A stretch of DNA of 64,000 bases from contig ML677364.1 in the NCBI GenBank assembly GCA_007922305.1, positions 13,595,572 to 13,659,571 on the forward strand, in the 5' to 3' direction. The number at the start of each line of letters is the position of its first letter. Positions within the stretch are counted from its first letter, which is position 1. The notes under the pieces are model-generated. The model was not told the origin of the DNA and did no database searches. It worked only from the letters and a program-made list of their open reading frames with translations. Shown in pieces: positions 47,346-58,453 of the stretch. The DNA comes from Dermatemys mawii. Lineage: Eukaryota > Chordata > Testudines > Dermatemydidae. A program made the position numbers and the translations under genes.

Positions 47346-47654
47346 GCTTCACAGTAACTTTTTTCAAGGGGCATGGAGGAGGTAGTGAGAGAGCAGAGAG
47401 CCATTTAGTCTTCACAACAGGAGTAGGATGAGATGAAGGCAGACAAGAAAGTAGCACAAAAACTTGCATAGGAAGGTCTGGGGCATGCAGGAGACACAGT
47501 ATTCAAACGAGGAAGCAACTATTGTAACCCATGTGCTTACACTGAACCATTTCATTAAAGTCCAAAGAAAGGAAGGGAATCAATGGACAGGAGACATGGA
47601 TTTAGTTGAATCCATGAATCAGTACCTCTGCACACATGCAGGGAGAAGGTGGGG

Positions 47655-48530
47655 AGAATATAAGAACATAAGAGCCACCATACTGGGTCAGACCAAATGT
47701 CCATCTAGCCCAGTATCCTGTCTTCTGATAGTGGCCAATGCCAGATGCCCCAGAGGGAATGAATAGAACAGGTAATTATCAAGTGATCCATTCCCTGTCC
47801 CCCATTCTGGCAAACAGAGGATAGGGACACTATCCCTGCCCATCCTAGCTAATAGCCATTGATGGACCTATCCTCCATGAATTTACCTAGTTCTTTTTTG
47901 AACCCTATTATAGACTTGACCTTCACAATATCCTCTGGAAAATAGTTTCACGGGTTGACTGTGTGTTCAGTGTTCATTTGTTTTAAACCTGCTGCCTATT
48001 AATCTAATTTGGTGATCCCTAGTTCTTGTATTATGAGAAGGAGTAAATACACTTCCTTATTTATTTTCTCACCACCAGTCATGATTTTATAGACCTTTAT
48101 CATATCCTCCTTAGTCGTCTCTTTTCCAAACTGAAAAGTCCCAGTCTTATAAATCTCACCTCATATGGATGCTGTTTCATGTCCCTAATCATATTTGTTA
48201 CCCTTTTCTGAACCTTTTCCAAAACCAATATATCTTTTTTTGAGATGGGGCAACCATATCTGCATGCAGTACTCAAGATGTGGTCATACCATGGAGTTAT
48301 ACAGAGGCAATATGATACTTTCTGTTTTATTATCTATCCCTTTTTTAATGATTGCCGACAGCGGCTTTTTTGAATGCTGCTGCACATTGAGTGGATGTTT
48401 TCAGAGAACACAATTACTCTAAGATCTCTTTCTTGAGTGGTAATAGCTCATTTAGACCCCATCGTTTTATATGTATAGTTGGGATTATGTTTTCCAATGT
48501 ACATAACTTAATACAGCTTAATTGAAAGAG
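47655..48530 (-). mobile_element. CR1 LINE 3' part, second subfamily
   Basis: Plus-strand words 'actgggtcagaccaaatgtc', 'catctagcccagtatcctgt', 'tagccattgatggacctatc', 'catgattttatagaccttta' and 'ccttttctgaaccttttcc' are the complement of the end of ORF2 and the long 3' UTR of a CR1 subfamily I recognise from turtles. The 3' terminus lies near 47655 ('ataagaacataagagc'). No complete catalytic part. The CR1 piece at 22195-22411 belongs to the same subfamily in the other orientation. Confidence 0.9.
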
Positions 48531-49454
48531 TCCAGAAATACCCATAAGTAGGGTGTGGTAATTATTATGTATATATGGAAGCTGTTTCTGAAGCTGTGTA
48601 GAAGGTTTCCCTTGAGAGCAAGTTGTCTTGCAGATTCCACACAGTGGACATCCAAGAGCTGAATCAGTCAGTGCTCAGGAAAAACGGAACGGGAGTTAGA
48701 AACAGCCCTGTGGACTCTGTGACACAGGAGTATGAGATATGTTTGATGGGAAGGCTGCAGATTCCCAATCCCACTGGAAACTGAGGAGACAGTCAGCTAT
48801 TGGTTTCAGGAGTATACCTGATGTTTTCTAAGGATGATTCTGAAGTGTTTAAAGAGAACTGAGAGACTTACACTCTCCTCAGACTCCAGAGCATTCAGGT
48901 GGTACCCATATGCATTTTGACCCCACTTCGTACACACTCAGAAATCCTCTCAATGAGATCATGGCGGGATATGTATGAAAGTGTATATCAGAGTATAAAA
49001 GCGTCATTGTTTTGTCAAATCTTCACACTGAAATACCTGTATAAAGAACACTAATAGGCTTTCTGTGTAACAGCTTGGGTTTAAATGTTATTACTAATTA
49101 TTCACAAAACTATTTACTGTATTATTATGTGTATTAAATGTTTTGTTTACTTAGAAACTGTATGTCTTTAAAGCTGATAAGAAACGATATTAACACCCAA
49201 CATTCAGGATTTTACATATCATAGCTCTAAGGTTTCTCTCTGTGTAATATCTTTTTGAAAAGTCCTTAAAAAGATGGAACACTGGCTTCTGCTCAAGCAG
49301 ATAGGTAAACTGAAGTGCAGGAGAAGAGGAGTATAATAGACCAATAGAGCCCAGTTGTTGGGTTTTTCTTGTTTTTGTTTTTTGTCTCCTCTGCAGCATG
49401 GGGCACAGGTCACTTGCAGGTTTGAACTAGTGTAAATGGTAGATTCTCAGTAAC
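48531..49454. other. Non-coding DNA, nothing recognised
   Basis: No gene or clear repeat. The segment 48590-48760 may be an unrecognised LTR fragment. Confidence 0.35.
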
Positions 49455-49612
49455 TTGAAGCGTTTAGATCATGATTTGAAGACTTCAGTAACTCAGCCAG
49501 AGGCTGAGGTTAGGGATCTGTTACAGGAGTGGGTGGGTGAGGTTCTGTGGTCTGCAACGTGCAACAGGTCAGATGATCATAATGGTCCTTCCAGCCTAAA
49601 AATCGAAGAGCA
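49455..49612 (+). mobile_element. CR1 LINE 3' UTR fragment
   Basis: 'ttcagtaactcagccagagg', 'acaggagtgggtgggtgagg' and 'cagatgatcataatggtcct' are the tail of a CR1 subfamily in plus orientation. Confidence 0.7.
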
Positions 49613-49694
49613 GTGTAATATACTACATCTACAGTATGAGGTGTGCTTTTCCCTGCTTGTGCACACATACTCTCAGAAGGTCAGTGAGAGCTAT

Positions 49695-49975
49695 CTTGAG
49701 TATAAATGGCAGTCTAGCTATGATAACATGTGCAGTGGGGATGGAGGCATGGCTGAGTCGCACCAAGTGCAAACTTGCCTGAAAACTGTGGGTCTGTGTT
49801 TGACATGGCTCAGCCATGCCTCAGCTGCTACAGGGCTTGGGCTACCACAGCTACACTGCTATTTAAATTGCAATCACTTCCACTGAACTACAACAAGTAT
49901 GTGTACCTGAGCTGGATAATCATGCCCCTAGCTCATAGTGTAAACAGAGTCTTAGTTTTTATATTACATCAACAA
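49695..49975. mobile_element. MITE of tgta-type palindromic family
   Basis: Near-symmetrical words 'ggaggcatggctgagtcgca' and 'catggctcagccatgcctca' lie in the middle, with 'agtctagctatgataacatg' facing 'gggctaccacagctacactg'. The right end may be 'catagtgtaaacagagtct'. Non-autonomous DNA element. Confidence 0.5.
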
Positions 49976-51127
49976 CCCAATGCCCATTATAACAGCAGCA
50001 GGAGTGGCAAAAACAGAGTTATGGAGCTGCATCAGCAGCAGTTGATTTGAGAACTTTCGTGTGGGCCTCAGTAATTGATATGGGGAAAGGGAGAATTTAC
50101 TCTGGGGAGGAGGAAGATTCCACAGTTCAGGATGTAAGAGAGATTTAAGAGTGGAGTATATTTACTGAAAAGTGTTGGAGGAAGGAATGAGTGATTTGGA
50201 GAGTAGAGTGTTGTGACCAGATTCCCAGGGAAGCCAAATGAGTTCACTCAGTTAGGGCAAACTGCAAAGAATGGGGCAGGCAATCCCCAAAGCTGGTGGA
50301 TATACCAAGATTTAGATGTACCAAGACAGCACAAAACAGCTTCTATAATACCTCACTGGTTATCCAGAAGCCAACAACACAGTTCCCATAAGGTAACCCA
50401 GCCTTAGTCCTCCACCCAGACACTCTAGTCAAATATGATGAGGATTACTGAAAATCTTCTTCATCATATAAAAAAGTTCTAACAATCCTCTCAGGTTAAT
50501 GAATATTTCAGATTTTACCCAAATCCATGCTCACAGCCAATTCTTATTAACTAAACTAAAATGTATTAAAAAAAGAAAAGAGAGAGTATTGGTTAAAAGA
50601 TCAGTGTACATACAGACATGAATACAATCTTGAGATACAGATTCATAGCAAAGATAGTGAGCTTTATAATTGCAAAGAGTTCTTTCAGAATTAATTCATA
50701 GATTAAAGTCCAATTTGTATATTAAGAGTAGTTCAGTTAGAACTGGGATCTCAGCCCTATTGCTTAAGCTTCTCCTGTATGAAGCCTCAACCTGATCCGA
50801 GATAAAAGGAGTGTGACCCAAAGCATCTTTTTACAGTTTCAGGCCTTATTGTGACAGCTCGGAGTCCTTCAGCAAATAATAGGCAATTATGAGGACTTTT
50901 GAAGTAGATTAATTTTCTAAACATCGCTGGTAATTCTCTATACAGATTAGCATAAGGCAATTGCCCATTTTTGATCATTCTCAGGTGATTTGATATACAT
51001 TTCAAAGAGAGCTGAATATAGTGATGTCCTATGTTTACAGTTCATCTAAATGTTCATATATCTTTTTGATCTGTGAATTAACAGAATACAGCATAGACAG
51101 GGACTGTTTGATTGCATTGTTAACCTT

Positions 51128-51131
<4 letters not shown>
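49976..51131. other. Unique AT-rich DNA
   Basis: No gene or repeat recognised. Confidence 0.4.

Positions 51132-51167
<36 letters not shown>
51132..51167 (+). repeat. (TA)n microsatellite
   Basis: 18 ta units in a row. Confidence 0.95.
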
Positions 51168-51169
<2 letters not shown>

Positions 51170-53440
51170 CCAAACCACAAATATTATCTATCAGAATTTC
51201 TCTAGGGGTTGAATTTGGGTCAGTTATCCTCTAGGATGCTTAACCCTTTTTGACCAAACATCACAAGTGTATTCCTGGGAACATGACAGACCAAGTCCTT
51301 GGGGACTGGTTAGAGGGAGTCAACGATGATAGTTCCTGGAAAGGGAAACAGATGATTCCCTCAGGTTTTGGGGCTGAGAAGGTTTATTTCATGAGATATG
51401 GACTGGAGAAAGAGTCAGAGATAGGTTTGAGGTTATCAGCGTAGCCTGGGGCACATTTAATTCCCCTGTGTTTGGTCATTGCTTTAAATTACACCACACT
51501 TTACATACTTATGTATTTTACAGAAGTACAGATGTTGTTCAGCACCTACATAAAATTAAAAGCTTCAGACAATGTATTTCCTGAAGACTCATTTCATAAT
51601 TATTGCTGGTACAATCGGTTATGTTCTTATTCTGATTTTTCTTCTCTATTTTGGTGCACATCTAAAGTAAATGAATTGAAGTTAGCAGACTTACAGCAGT
51701 GTAAAATCGCAACCAGGCCCGTTAGGCTTTGCATGCCAAAATTACATTTTGTAGCTTCTGGAGTTTTAAAAAGTAATATTAATGTAGAAAAATGAAACCT
51801 CATTAGGAAGAATACCTCATAACATTCATTTCTTTTTATTTTGAAAAAAACCCTGAAACATACTGTAAATTTTCATGTCTTTACTCTTCCCTATATTGCA
51901 TAATCTAATATCTGAGCTCCTTAATCAATTCCCCAGTGTTTAAAAATAGCTTTAAACATATTTTAATTGAAGATATAATGATGTTTGACATTATGAAATA
52001 CACAGTTTGGGCTAAACTCTTGAAGATCATTACATATCTTCACCACAAAAGAAAAAAAAACCCTGTGGGAACACAGAGTGGAAATTTTCTGCCCCTATTC
52101 TTAATCCACTCGATATCTTTAGATTTTTTCCTACAAATTTTTCTTTCCAATAATTTGTATGGAAGGCAGTTAACAGGCAGAATAAATGGATGTACAATTA
52201 CGCTATATTTAGCGTATACAGACTGGTTGCCATTAAAAGTCAACATTTGACTGCATTTACTGCAGATTTATTTCATTTTCTAAATACAGCGGGAAATTGT
52301 GGCATCTCAGATGCCATTATTAAGTTACCAATGACAAATCTTAAATTACTAAATGTAGCCATGGTATTTATCATTTATGACAAGATGTTGGACCATTTAA
52401 CTTTTTGTGTAAGCATGTGCAATTCTACTGACTCTTTAAACTTGACTTAAATATTGTTCTTTTCTTTTAAATTACAGTTAAACTAGTACAGCAGTATTCT
52501 AATTTTCTTACTGTCTAGAGAAAGTGTGGTTTTTTGTACAACTTTCAGAGAAATGTAGTATAATTTTTCATACATTAGGAATTCCACTCTGACCATGGTG
52601 ACTAACGAGGTCTATAAAGCACTTAAGAGGTTAATGATCTGACCAATAAACTATATAAAACATCCTTGTTATATGCTCATGCATGCACACTTCTGTGAGG
52701 CACAGAGTAGACTTGTTCCAAAGTAATTTCATGTGATAGACTCCTAAATTAGCTGGACAAAAGTGCATAACTGCAGAAAAAATACAATAATGGTATGGGG
52801 CTATATGATTACTGGAAATTATAGGGATGGATGCAAAACATTTATCAATTAATTAAATCAGCAATAACAATGTTTTGCTTCATTTCCACAGAAACAATTG
52901 AAGGTTAGGTCAGATATTTAGCTGAAGCCTTGAATCCTATAATTTGCGGATATAGTCTGATGTTTTTGGCATAGTCCTAGGCTTCTTTTAGGCTCCCTAT
53001 GCCCCCTGACTCAACTGCATCTTTTGTCATCCTCTTGAAGGCTAGTAGCCTGAATCTCTGAATCCAGGATTAGGTAATCATCTTCATTTTTCATGGCCAC
53101 CAGTTCCCTTCATGAAGTTTCAGCAGAAATGTTTGAATTAGCTTAGCAGGGGAAAGTTATGAAAACAATTCCAGAATTTTCCCTATGAAATCTTTTTCAA
53201 GCACTAAATACAATTGCTATCAGGACAAAAGACAAGAAATTAGATTAAAACAAAGGAACTCAGGGTTTTTAAAAAATTCTTTTCATTTACTAAACTATTG
53301 TACACATTATTTCCTTTAAAATGCTTTCCCAATAATAGAAAGTTTCATATTCACATAAATAACTTTAAATTACTAGGTTTCCCATGTCTAAGAAGCCACA
53401 TACATATTGCATCTTACTATGATAAGGCACAGACAAGACT
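51168..53440. other. Unique AT-rich DNA, longest repeat-poor stretch
   Basis: 2.3 kb in which I recognise no mobile element. Short frames occur (for example 51472-51795 and 51936-52250 on +), but none shows a domain or splice context that I can support. Confidence 0.45.
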
Positions 53441-53441
53441 G

Positions 53442-53500
53442 TGAATAACTGAGTATGCAAATAACTGAATAAATGCTGAATAACTGAGTATGCAAATAAT
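53442..53500 (+). repeat. 35-bp tandem duplication
   Basis: 'tgaataactgagtatgcaaa' starts at 53442 and again at 53477, with a variant 'ctgaataaatgc' linking them. Confidence 0.85.
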
Positions 53501-53699
53501 GAAAACTAATGTGTATAAATGAACAGGGCACACAATACAGCTGATCTTGAGCAACCTTAAATTATGTTCCGCTTACTGTTTGTTTGCATTTACTTTGAGT
53601 GGTGAGAGCTGTGTTTTACTAGGGTGTTTTCTTTTTTTCCTTTTTTATGACTGCCCTTAAAAAAGCATCTCTTCAATAAATAACAGAAAGATGGAAAGT

Positions 53700-54180
53700 A
53701 TCGGAGCTTGGAGGTCTTAAACCCAAGCCTATTTGCCACTCAGCAGCTTCCCAGAATCACTGGAGACGGGGGCTGCTGGAGCTCTAGCTCACCAAAGGCT
53801 CTGCCCATGAAGCTCCAGACTGGGGGAGATGTTCAGCCCCGTCACTTGGCTCAGACACACTACTTAAGTCAGAAGAAAACACAGAAAGTTGTCTGAGCAA
53901 CTAGGCAAATCCCTGGCTGGCTGCCAGTCTCGTTAGGCCCTGCCTACTCTCCTGACTCCTGTCTTCCTGCCTGTTCCTGGTTCCTGCCCTCCTTACCCTC
54001 TTCCCAGCTTCTGCTTTCCAGCCTCTCTCAAGGTCCCTGATTTCTACCCATGTCTGCAAATCTGGCTTTATCCTTGGCTTGATTTGTGCCTCTGATTCTG
54101 GCTTTGACCCTCAGCTCCAGTTCTTGGTGTCTAAATCCAACTATTAGACCTGACTGCTCATTTCATGGCCCTTACAACTT
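53700..54180 (+). mobile_element. Ty3/gypsy LTR and leader (copy 1)
   Basis: A promoter-like 'cactacttaagtcag' near 53860 is followed by the pyrimidine-rich leader (cctgactcctgtcttcctgc and many similar words) that runs up to the gag remnant. The same layout is seen at 19.9 and 55.1 kb. The left border of the LTR is not defined. Confidence 0.55.
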
Positions 54181-54900
54181 GCTCGTACTCTGAGGATGGA
54201 CCCAGAGGAGTTACTTATAGTCAAGGGTCATTGGTGCTCCACAAATAATCTGTCTCCAGGAAGACAAGTGAGCACTGCAGGCACAGAATATGCAGTTGGT
54301 CACTGATATCAGAAGCAAGCTTATCAACTCCACACAGAACGTTGTACTAAGGTCACATCCAGTCACATTGTCACCTGATGTTAGATCTTCTATCCATTTT
54401 CCCAAGAGCTCTGATGGAAGCTGCTGAAAATTCCAAGACTTCATGAATCAGTGCTGCCTCTTGTTCAGGCTTTGACCACAGATGTGGTTTTCTGACCAAA
54501 CCAAGGTAGGCTTGCTGACAAGGGAGGCACTGGATTGGGTTTTGCCTCTATTGGAAGCCAGCAGTCTGGTGCTTTCCAGCAGGGATTCCTTCTAGTGGGT
54601 GATAATCAACCATTATGACCCCAACCATATCTGCTCCACTGAGGCTGCCCTGAAAAAACTCCACTGGGGTCAGCATAGCATCTTGTTACACAACACACAT
54701 CTGCCATCTAATATTGGACACAGAGTGGAATGAGGAGGCTTGGTTATTTGAGTTTCAATGGAGCTTGTGGGATGAGGTCAAGGATGAAGTGACGCAGCTG
54801 AGACCCAATGGGTCTGGGAGTCTTTATAGATCTCGTTATCTGGACTGACAATCATCTACACACTCATCAGGAAGAAAGAAGAGGTGTAAGGACCCATGAA
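54181..54900 (+). pseudogene. Ty3/gypsy gag remnant (copy 1)
   Basis: After the leader, a methionine at 54196 opens 'MDPEELLIVKG', as gypsy gag proteins of this clade often start with MDP or similar. Further on, in broken frames, are 'KFQDFMNQCCLLF' near 54428, 'TKVGLLTREALDWVLPLLEA' near 54500-54560 and 'TEAALKKLHWGQH' near 54640. 'FQWSLWDEVKDEVTQL' follows near 54755-54800. These are the helical capsid segments of Sushi/gypsy-type gag (the group from which mammalian RTL genes were derived). Stops and shifts are frequent. No nucleocapsid or pol follows; a second gypsy LTR/leader begins at about 55.08 kb. Confidence 0.75.
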
Positions 54901-54972
54901 TTACAAACTAGATCTGTGGTGCCAAGAACAGCTGATATTCCCACAGTACCACCAATATAGTTGGCTGTGCTA

Positions 54973-55015
54973 CTGGCTGTGCTACTATACTGAAATAATA
55001 TAGTAGCACAGCCAG
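54973..55015. repeat. Perfect 17-bp inverted repeat (hairpin), 9-nt loop
   Basis: Left arm 54973-54989 'ctggctgtgctactata' and right arm 54999-55015 'tatagtagcacagccag' are exact reverse complements with loop 'ctgaaataa'. The word 'tggctgtgctac' also occurs once more just upstream (54962), giving a direct repeat next to the hairpin. Confidence 0.9.
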
Positions 55016-55079
55016 GGAGCACTATGGAGAGTAGGTGCCACAGGAAGTGCTGCCCAGGAGACCCAGAGCGATGGTATCC

Positions 55080-55410
55080 TGAGGCCCTCTGATTGGTCAA
55101 TCCCTATATTTAGCCCTGCAGTTGCCCAAGGAAGTTTTCTGGGCAACCACACAGATTTTGGCCTGCTGAAATGCCAGATTCTTCTTGATCTCTGGTCTCT
55201 GATTCTAGCCTGACTCTAACCTGATTTATGTCTCTTGATTCTAACCTGGTACTGCCTCTGGTCTCTGCTCTTTGACCCTGGCCTGACTTTAACCCTGACT
55301 CTTGCTTATGGAACCTGGCTCTTTTGATTCTTCCAGCTCCTTCTGGGTGACTACCATCCCCTAGTGGGCAGACCCACCTCCTATCTCCTCCGTGGGAGCT
55401 CCCTAACAGG
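55080..55410 (+). mobile_element. Ty3/gypsy LTR and leader (copy 2)
   Basis: 'ctctgattggtcaatcccta' and a TATA-like 'tatatttagccctgcag' near 55105 are followed by the pyrimidine-rich leader with ctgactctaacctga and similar words, up to 'aggtatatggaagatgtggg' at about 55408. This repeats the layout of copy 1. Confidence 0.55.
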
Positions 55411-55508
55411 TATATGGAAGATGTGGGTCACCCACTGGGCCCCACAGAGTACTGGATCCCCAAGAGTGGATCGCACAACTCCAAATGAAGAACTATCTAC
55501 TGCAGCTG

Positions 55509-55522
55509 CTAGTGGAAAATTA
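55509..55522 (+). repeat. 14-bp target-site duplication, left copy
   Basis: 'ctagtggaaaatta', repeated exactly at 56117-56130, bracketing the Penelope-like insertion. Confidence 0.9.
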
Positions 55523-56116
55523 CAGAAGTGACAAAGAGTCCTGTGGCACCTTAAAGACTAACTGAAGTATTAGAGCATTAGCTTTCGTGGGCTAATACGC
55601 ACTTCGTCGGATGCATGCAGTGGAAGNNNNNNNNNNNNNNNNNNNNNNNNNNNNNNNNNNNNNNNNNNNNNNNNNNNNNNNNNNNNNNNNNNNNNNNNNN
55701 NNNNNNNNNNNNNNNNNNNNNNNNNNNNNNNNNNNNNNNNNNNNNNNNNNNNNNNNNNNNNNNNNNNNNNNNNNNNNNNNNNNNNNNNNNNNNNNNNNNN
55801 NNNNNNNNNNNNNNNNNNNNNNNNNNNNNNNNNNNNNNNNNNNNNNNNNNNNNNNNNNNNNNNNNNNNNNNNNNNNNNNNNNNNNNNNNNNNNNNNNNNN
55901 NNNNNNNNNNNNNNNNNNNNNNNNNNNNNNNNNNNNNNNNNNNNNNNNNNNNNNNNNNNNNNNNNNNNNNNNNNNNNNNNNNNNNNNNNNNNNNNNNNNN
56001 NNNNNNNNNNNNNNNNNNNNNNNNNNATGCTCTAATACTTCAGTTAGTCTTTAAGGTGCCACAGGACTCTTTGTCACTTCTGCAATTCCAGACTAACACA
56101 GCTTACCCCTCTGATT
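55523..56116. mobile_element. Penelope-like insertion with inverted ends, containing an assembly gap
   Basis: The insertion is bounded by exact 14-bp duplications. Its left part begins 'cagaagtgacaaagagtcct' and continues to 'ttcgtcggatgcatgcagtg'. Its right part is the reverse complement of the same sequence ('gactctttgtcacttctg'), with an extra outer segment ending 'agcttacccctctgatt'. The arms are identical over about 55 bp. I recall this sequence as the terminal repeat of turtle Penelope/Neptune-like elements, which are known for inverted and tandem terminal repeats. The interior is unknown because of the gap, so the real length cannot be given. Confidence 0.7.
55627..56026. other. Assembly gap, 400 N
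   Basis: A round block of 400 N inside the insertion, probably a placeholder size. Translated frames crossing it are artefacts. Confidence 0.99.
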
Positions 56117-56130
56117 CTAGTGGAAAATTA
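56117..56130 (+). repeat. 14-bp target-site duplication, right copy
   Basis: 'ctagtggaaaatta', identical to 55509-55522. Confidence 0.9.
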
Positions 56131-57569
56131 GACACTTCACAAACAGCAAGTATGGTCCCAGGAGGAAAATTCTATGCTCTGGACTCAGGTTGGGTTACTA
56201 TTCCCTGAACTGAACCCTGAAATAACACTGCCTTTAGCTTTGATGGAAACTGCCAGAAGTTCAGGGAATTCCTGAACCAATTCTGCCTCCTTTTCCTGTT
56301 CCACTCTAGAATGTTCCACCGACCAGGCCAGGGTGGGATGAGAGATCAGTTTGGTTACTGGAGACACTCTGGATTCCCCCTTCCCCTGGTGGACCAGGAC
56401 AGCTCAGTGTTAACAGACTTTTATGTCTTCCTGTGAACATTTTCTGCAATATCTGATGACCTGCATAGTGCTTGCTCAGCAGAAGCTGTGCTACAAAGGC
56501 TCCAGCAAGGACAAGGGCCAGCAACCTCATTTGCTGCTCAGTTCCAGTGATTCACAAATTATATTGATTGGATTGAGACCGTCCAAATGCATCATTTTCA
56601 GCATGGGTTTTAGTGAGGAAGTAAATGATGAGCTAACCCCCATTGAGACCATGACCTGCCTGGATGCATTTATTGACCTCTCTTCCCACATCAACAACTG
56701 GCTGTGTGAGCGAAAAGAGGAGAAGCGGGGCACCCTGCTACCACTACACCCACACCCTCCGCCAACCCCTCCCCGCCCCCGGTTTCCAACCATGAACTGA
56801 TGCAGACTGATCGTGGCCACCAGCACTTGACCATGGAAAGAATGGTGACAGCACAATAGCCTATGTTTTTTGTTGTGGGAAACCCTTGCCTTGACCCTAT
56901 TGCAAACCTCAACCTGCAAGAAGTTGGAAAACGAATGTGTCTAGGCCGCATGGAGGAACCAGCCTCAGCAGTATGGGGTCCTGTGCTCTGGAACTGCCCC
57001 AACCCTCAAGAGAAACACAATCCAGGACACATGAATCCTCCCCATACTTCCAAGTACAACTAGAGTTACATATCATGGATGGTTGCCCCCTAGTGGGGCA
57101 TGGCTGATTCTGAGGCAACTGATAACTTTATAGATACTAAAGTTGCTTGAGCACTACAAATTCCCCTCTTTTTAAAGCCCATGTCATTCATCATAGAAAT
57201 AATAGATGGGTTCCTCTTGTCTTTGAGGTCAATGACTCAAGCCTCAAGGCCGAAATCCAGGGCCATCAGGAAGTATTACAGTTCAATGTTATCGATTCTC
57301 CACATTTCCCTGTAATTCTTTGCATCACCTTACTCTTGATTCTCCTGGAGAGAAAAGAGGACCAACTTTCCCTCTGATTACTTCCAAAGAGTCTCCCAAC
57401 CTTCTGGTCCCTCGTTCTATGGTCATTTGGAAGCAAAAGTGCCTCTGTGAGGGGGAATCTAGCTGGTGACAGCTAGCCAAAAGGAATCACTCCCAATCCT
57501 GAATCTCCATCTTCTCACAAATTTCTGGGATTGTGTGAATGTTTTTGAAGAGAAGAATGAAGACACTCT

Positions 57570-57830
57570 ACCTTGGGGGTGTGGCATTGAATGTGATAAA
57601 AAGCATAGAGCCAAACAAAGTAAAAATCTTAAATGAATGAATCTGTACCATAGAATCTCTGTGGCTGGAAATTCTATGCCTGACCAGTATGAGTAGAGCG
57701 GAAGGAAAATACTACTGACCACCTGACAAGGATGGTACCGCTGACCGTGAAATGTTCGGGAAGATTAGATAGGCTACAAAGGCAATAATAATAATGGGTG
57801 ATTTCAAGTATACTCCACCATCAAACGTCA
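57570..57830 (+). pseudogene. CR1 LINE endonuclease fragment
   Basis: In several frames the plus strand gives 'TIESLWLEI' near 57648, a 'YYxPPDKDGTADREMFGK' like segment at 57705-57760, and 'IIIMGDFKYTPP' near 57789-57825. The last is the conserved 'MGDFN.PDI' box of the apurinic-type endonuclease with its catalytic aspartate. The rest of the LINE is missing. Confidence 0.75.
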
Positions 57831-58453
57831 GATCTGCACCATTGCTAGAAGTTTAAAAATTCCTTCTTATCATTAACACTACTGGTTATAGTTTTCTCAC
57901 TTCTACCTTTAGTTTCCCATATCAACTGGACTAATTTTATGACTTCTAAAGTTTAAAAAATCTGTCTATAAAAACTGCTGCTTCCACTTCTTTCCTTAAT
58001 CCAGATGTTTAATTCATAATGTCTTTTCTTTTGTGTGATTTTTTATTTATGTATTTATTTATTTTTTGGGTGCGGCAGCACCAAAAAAAGTTTTGGTGAA
58101 CAATTCTCAATTATCATTCACATCATTTTGTTTCCCACTCATTTTTGTTCATAATTATTTTCCATTTCAGAAAATTAGTGGCTTTACTGTAGGGTGTGTG
58201 TCTGTGTGTGTGGGTGTGTGAAATATGTGTATGCTGATAATATTTTCTGTATGCACATAACAAATGCCTGGTCACTTGCCTGTAGGCAACCCCTAAGTTT
58301 TACTTCAGTGATAATTTCATCTTTATCTTTTGGAATAAGGTCTAATTCAGAACTAGTCCAAGTAGGCTCTAATGACTTTTCTACTAGAAAATTCACACCT
58401 ATAACTTTTAAAAACTCCATGTAAATTTTATTAATTTCAGCATAAGACCTCCA
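57831..58453. other. Unique AT-rich DNA
   Basis: Nothing recognised apart from the short gt run at 58193. Confidence 0.4.
58193..58222 (+). repeat. (GT)n microsatellite
   Basis: Interrupted gt run. Confidence 0.8.

Larger units (their letters stand above)
55411..57420 (+). pseudogene. Ty3/gypsy gag-protease remnant (copy 2), interrupted by a Penelope-like insertion
   Basis: The N-terminal gag piece (55411-55522) resumes after the insertion at 56131. Readable parts are 'EITLPLALMETAR' near 56221, 'ECSTDQARVG' near 56310, 'SACSAEAVLQRLQQGQGPAT' near 56467-56526 and 'CLDAFIDLSSHINNWLCERK' near 56660-56718. Together these are the capsid domain of Sushi/gypsy gag. A degenerate nucleocapsid region follows. 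The protease is recognised by 'DSEATDNFID' (57106 on; the catalytic D-S-G is D-S-E) and by 'NVIDSPHFPVIL' near 57284-57318, the conserved C-terminal box. The sequence ends before RT. Frames are broken, and it is not functional. Confidence 0.82.

Noticed and set aside
49455..49886. 143-codon plus frame
   Set aside because: Begins in a CR1 3' UTR fragment and continues into a MITE.
55611..56208. Open frames of 147 and 197 codons on the plus strand
   Set aside because: They run through 400 undefined bases and are artefacts of the assembly gap.
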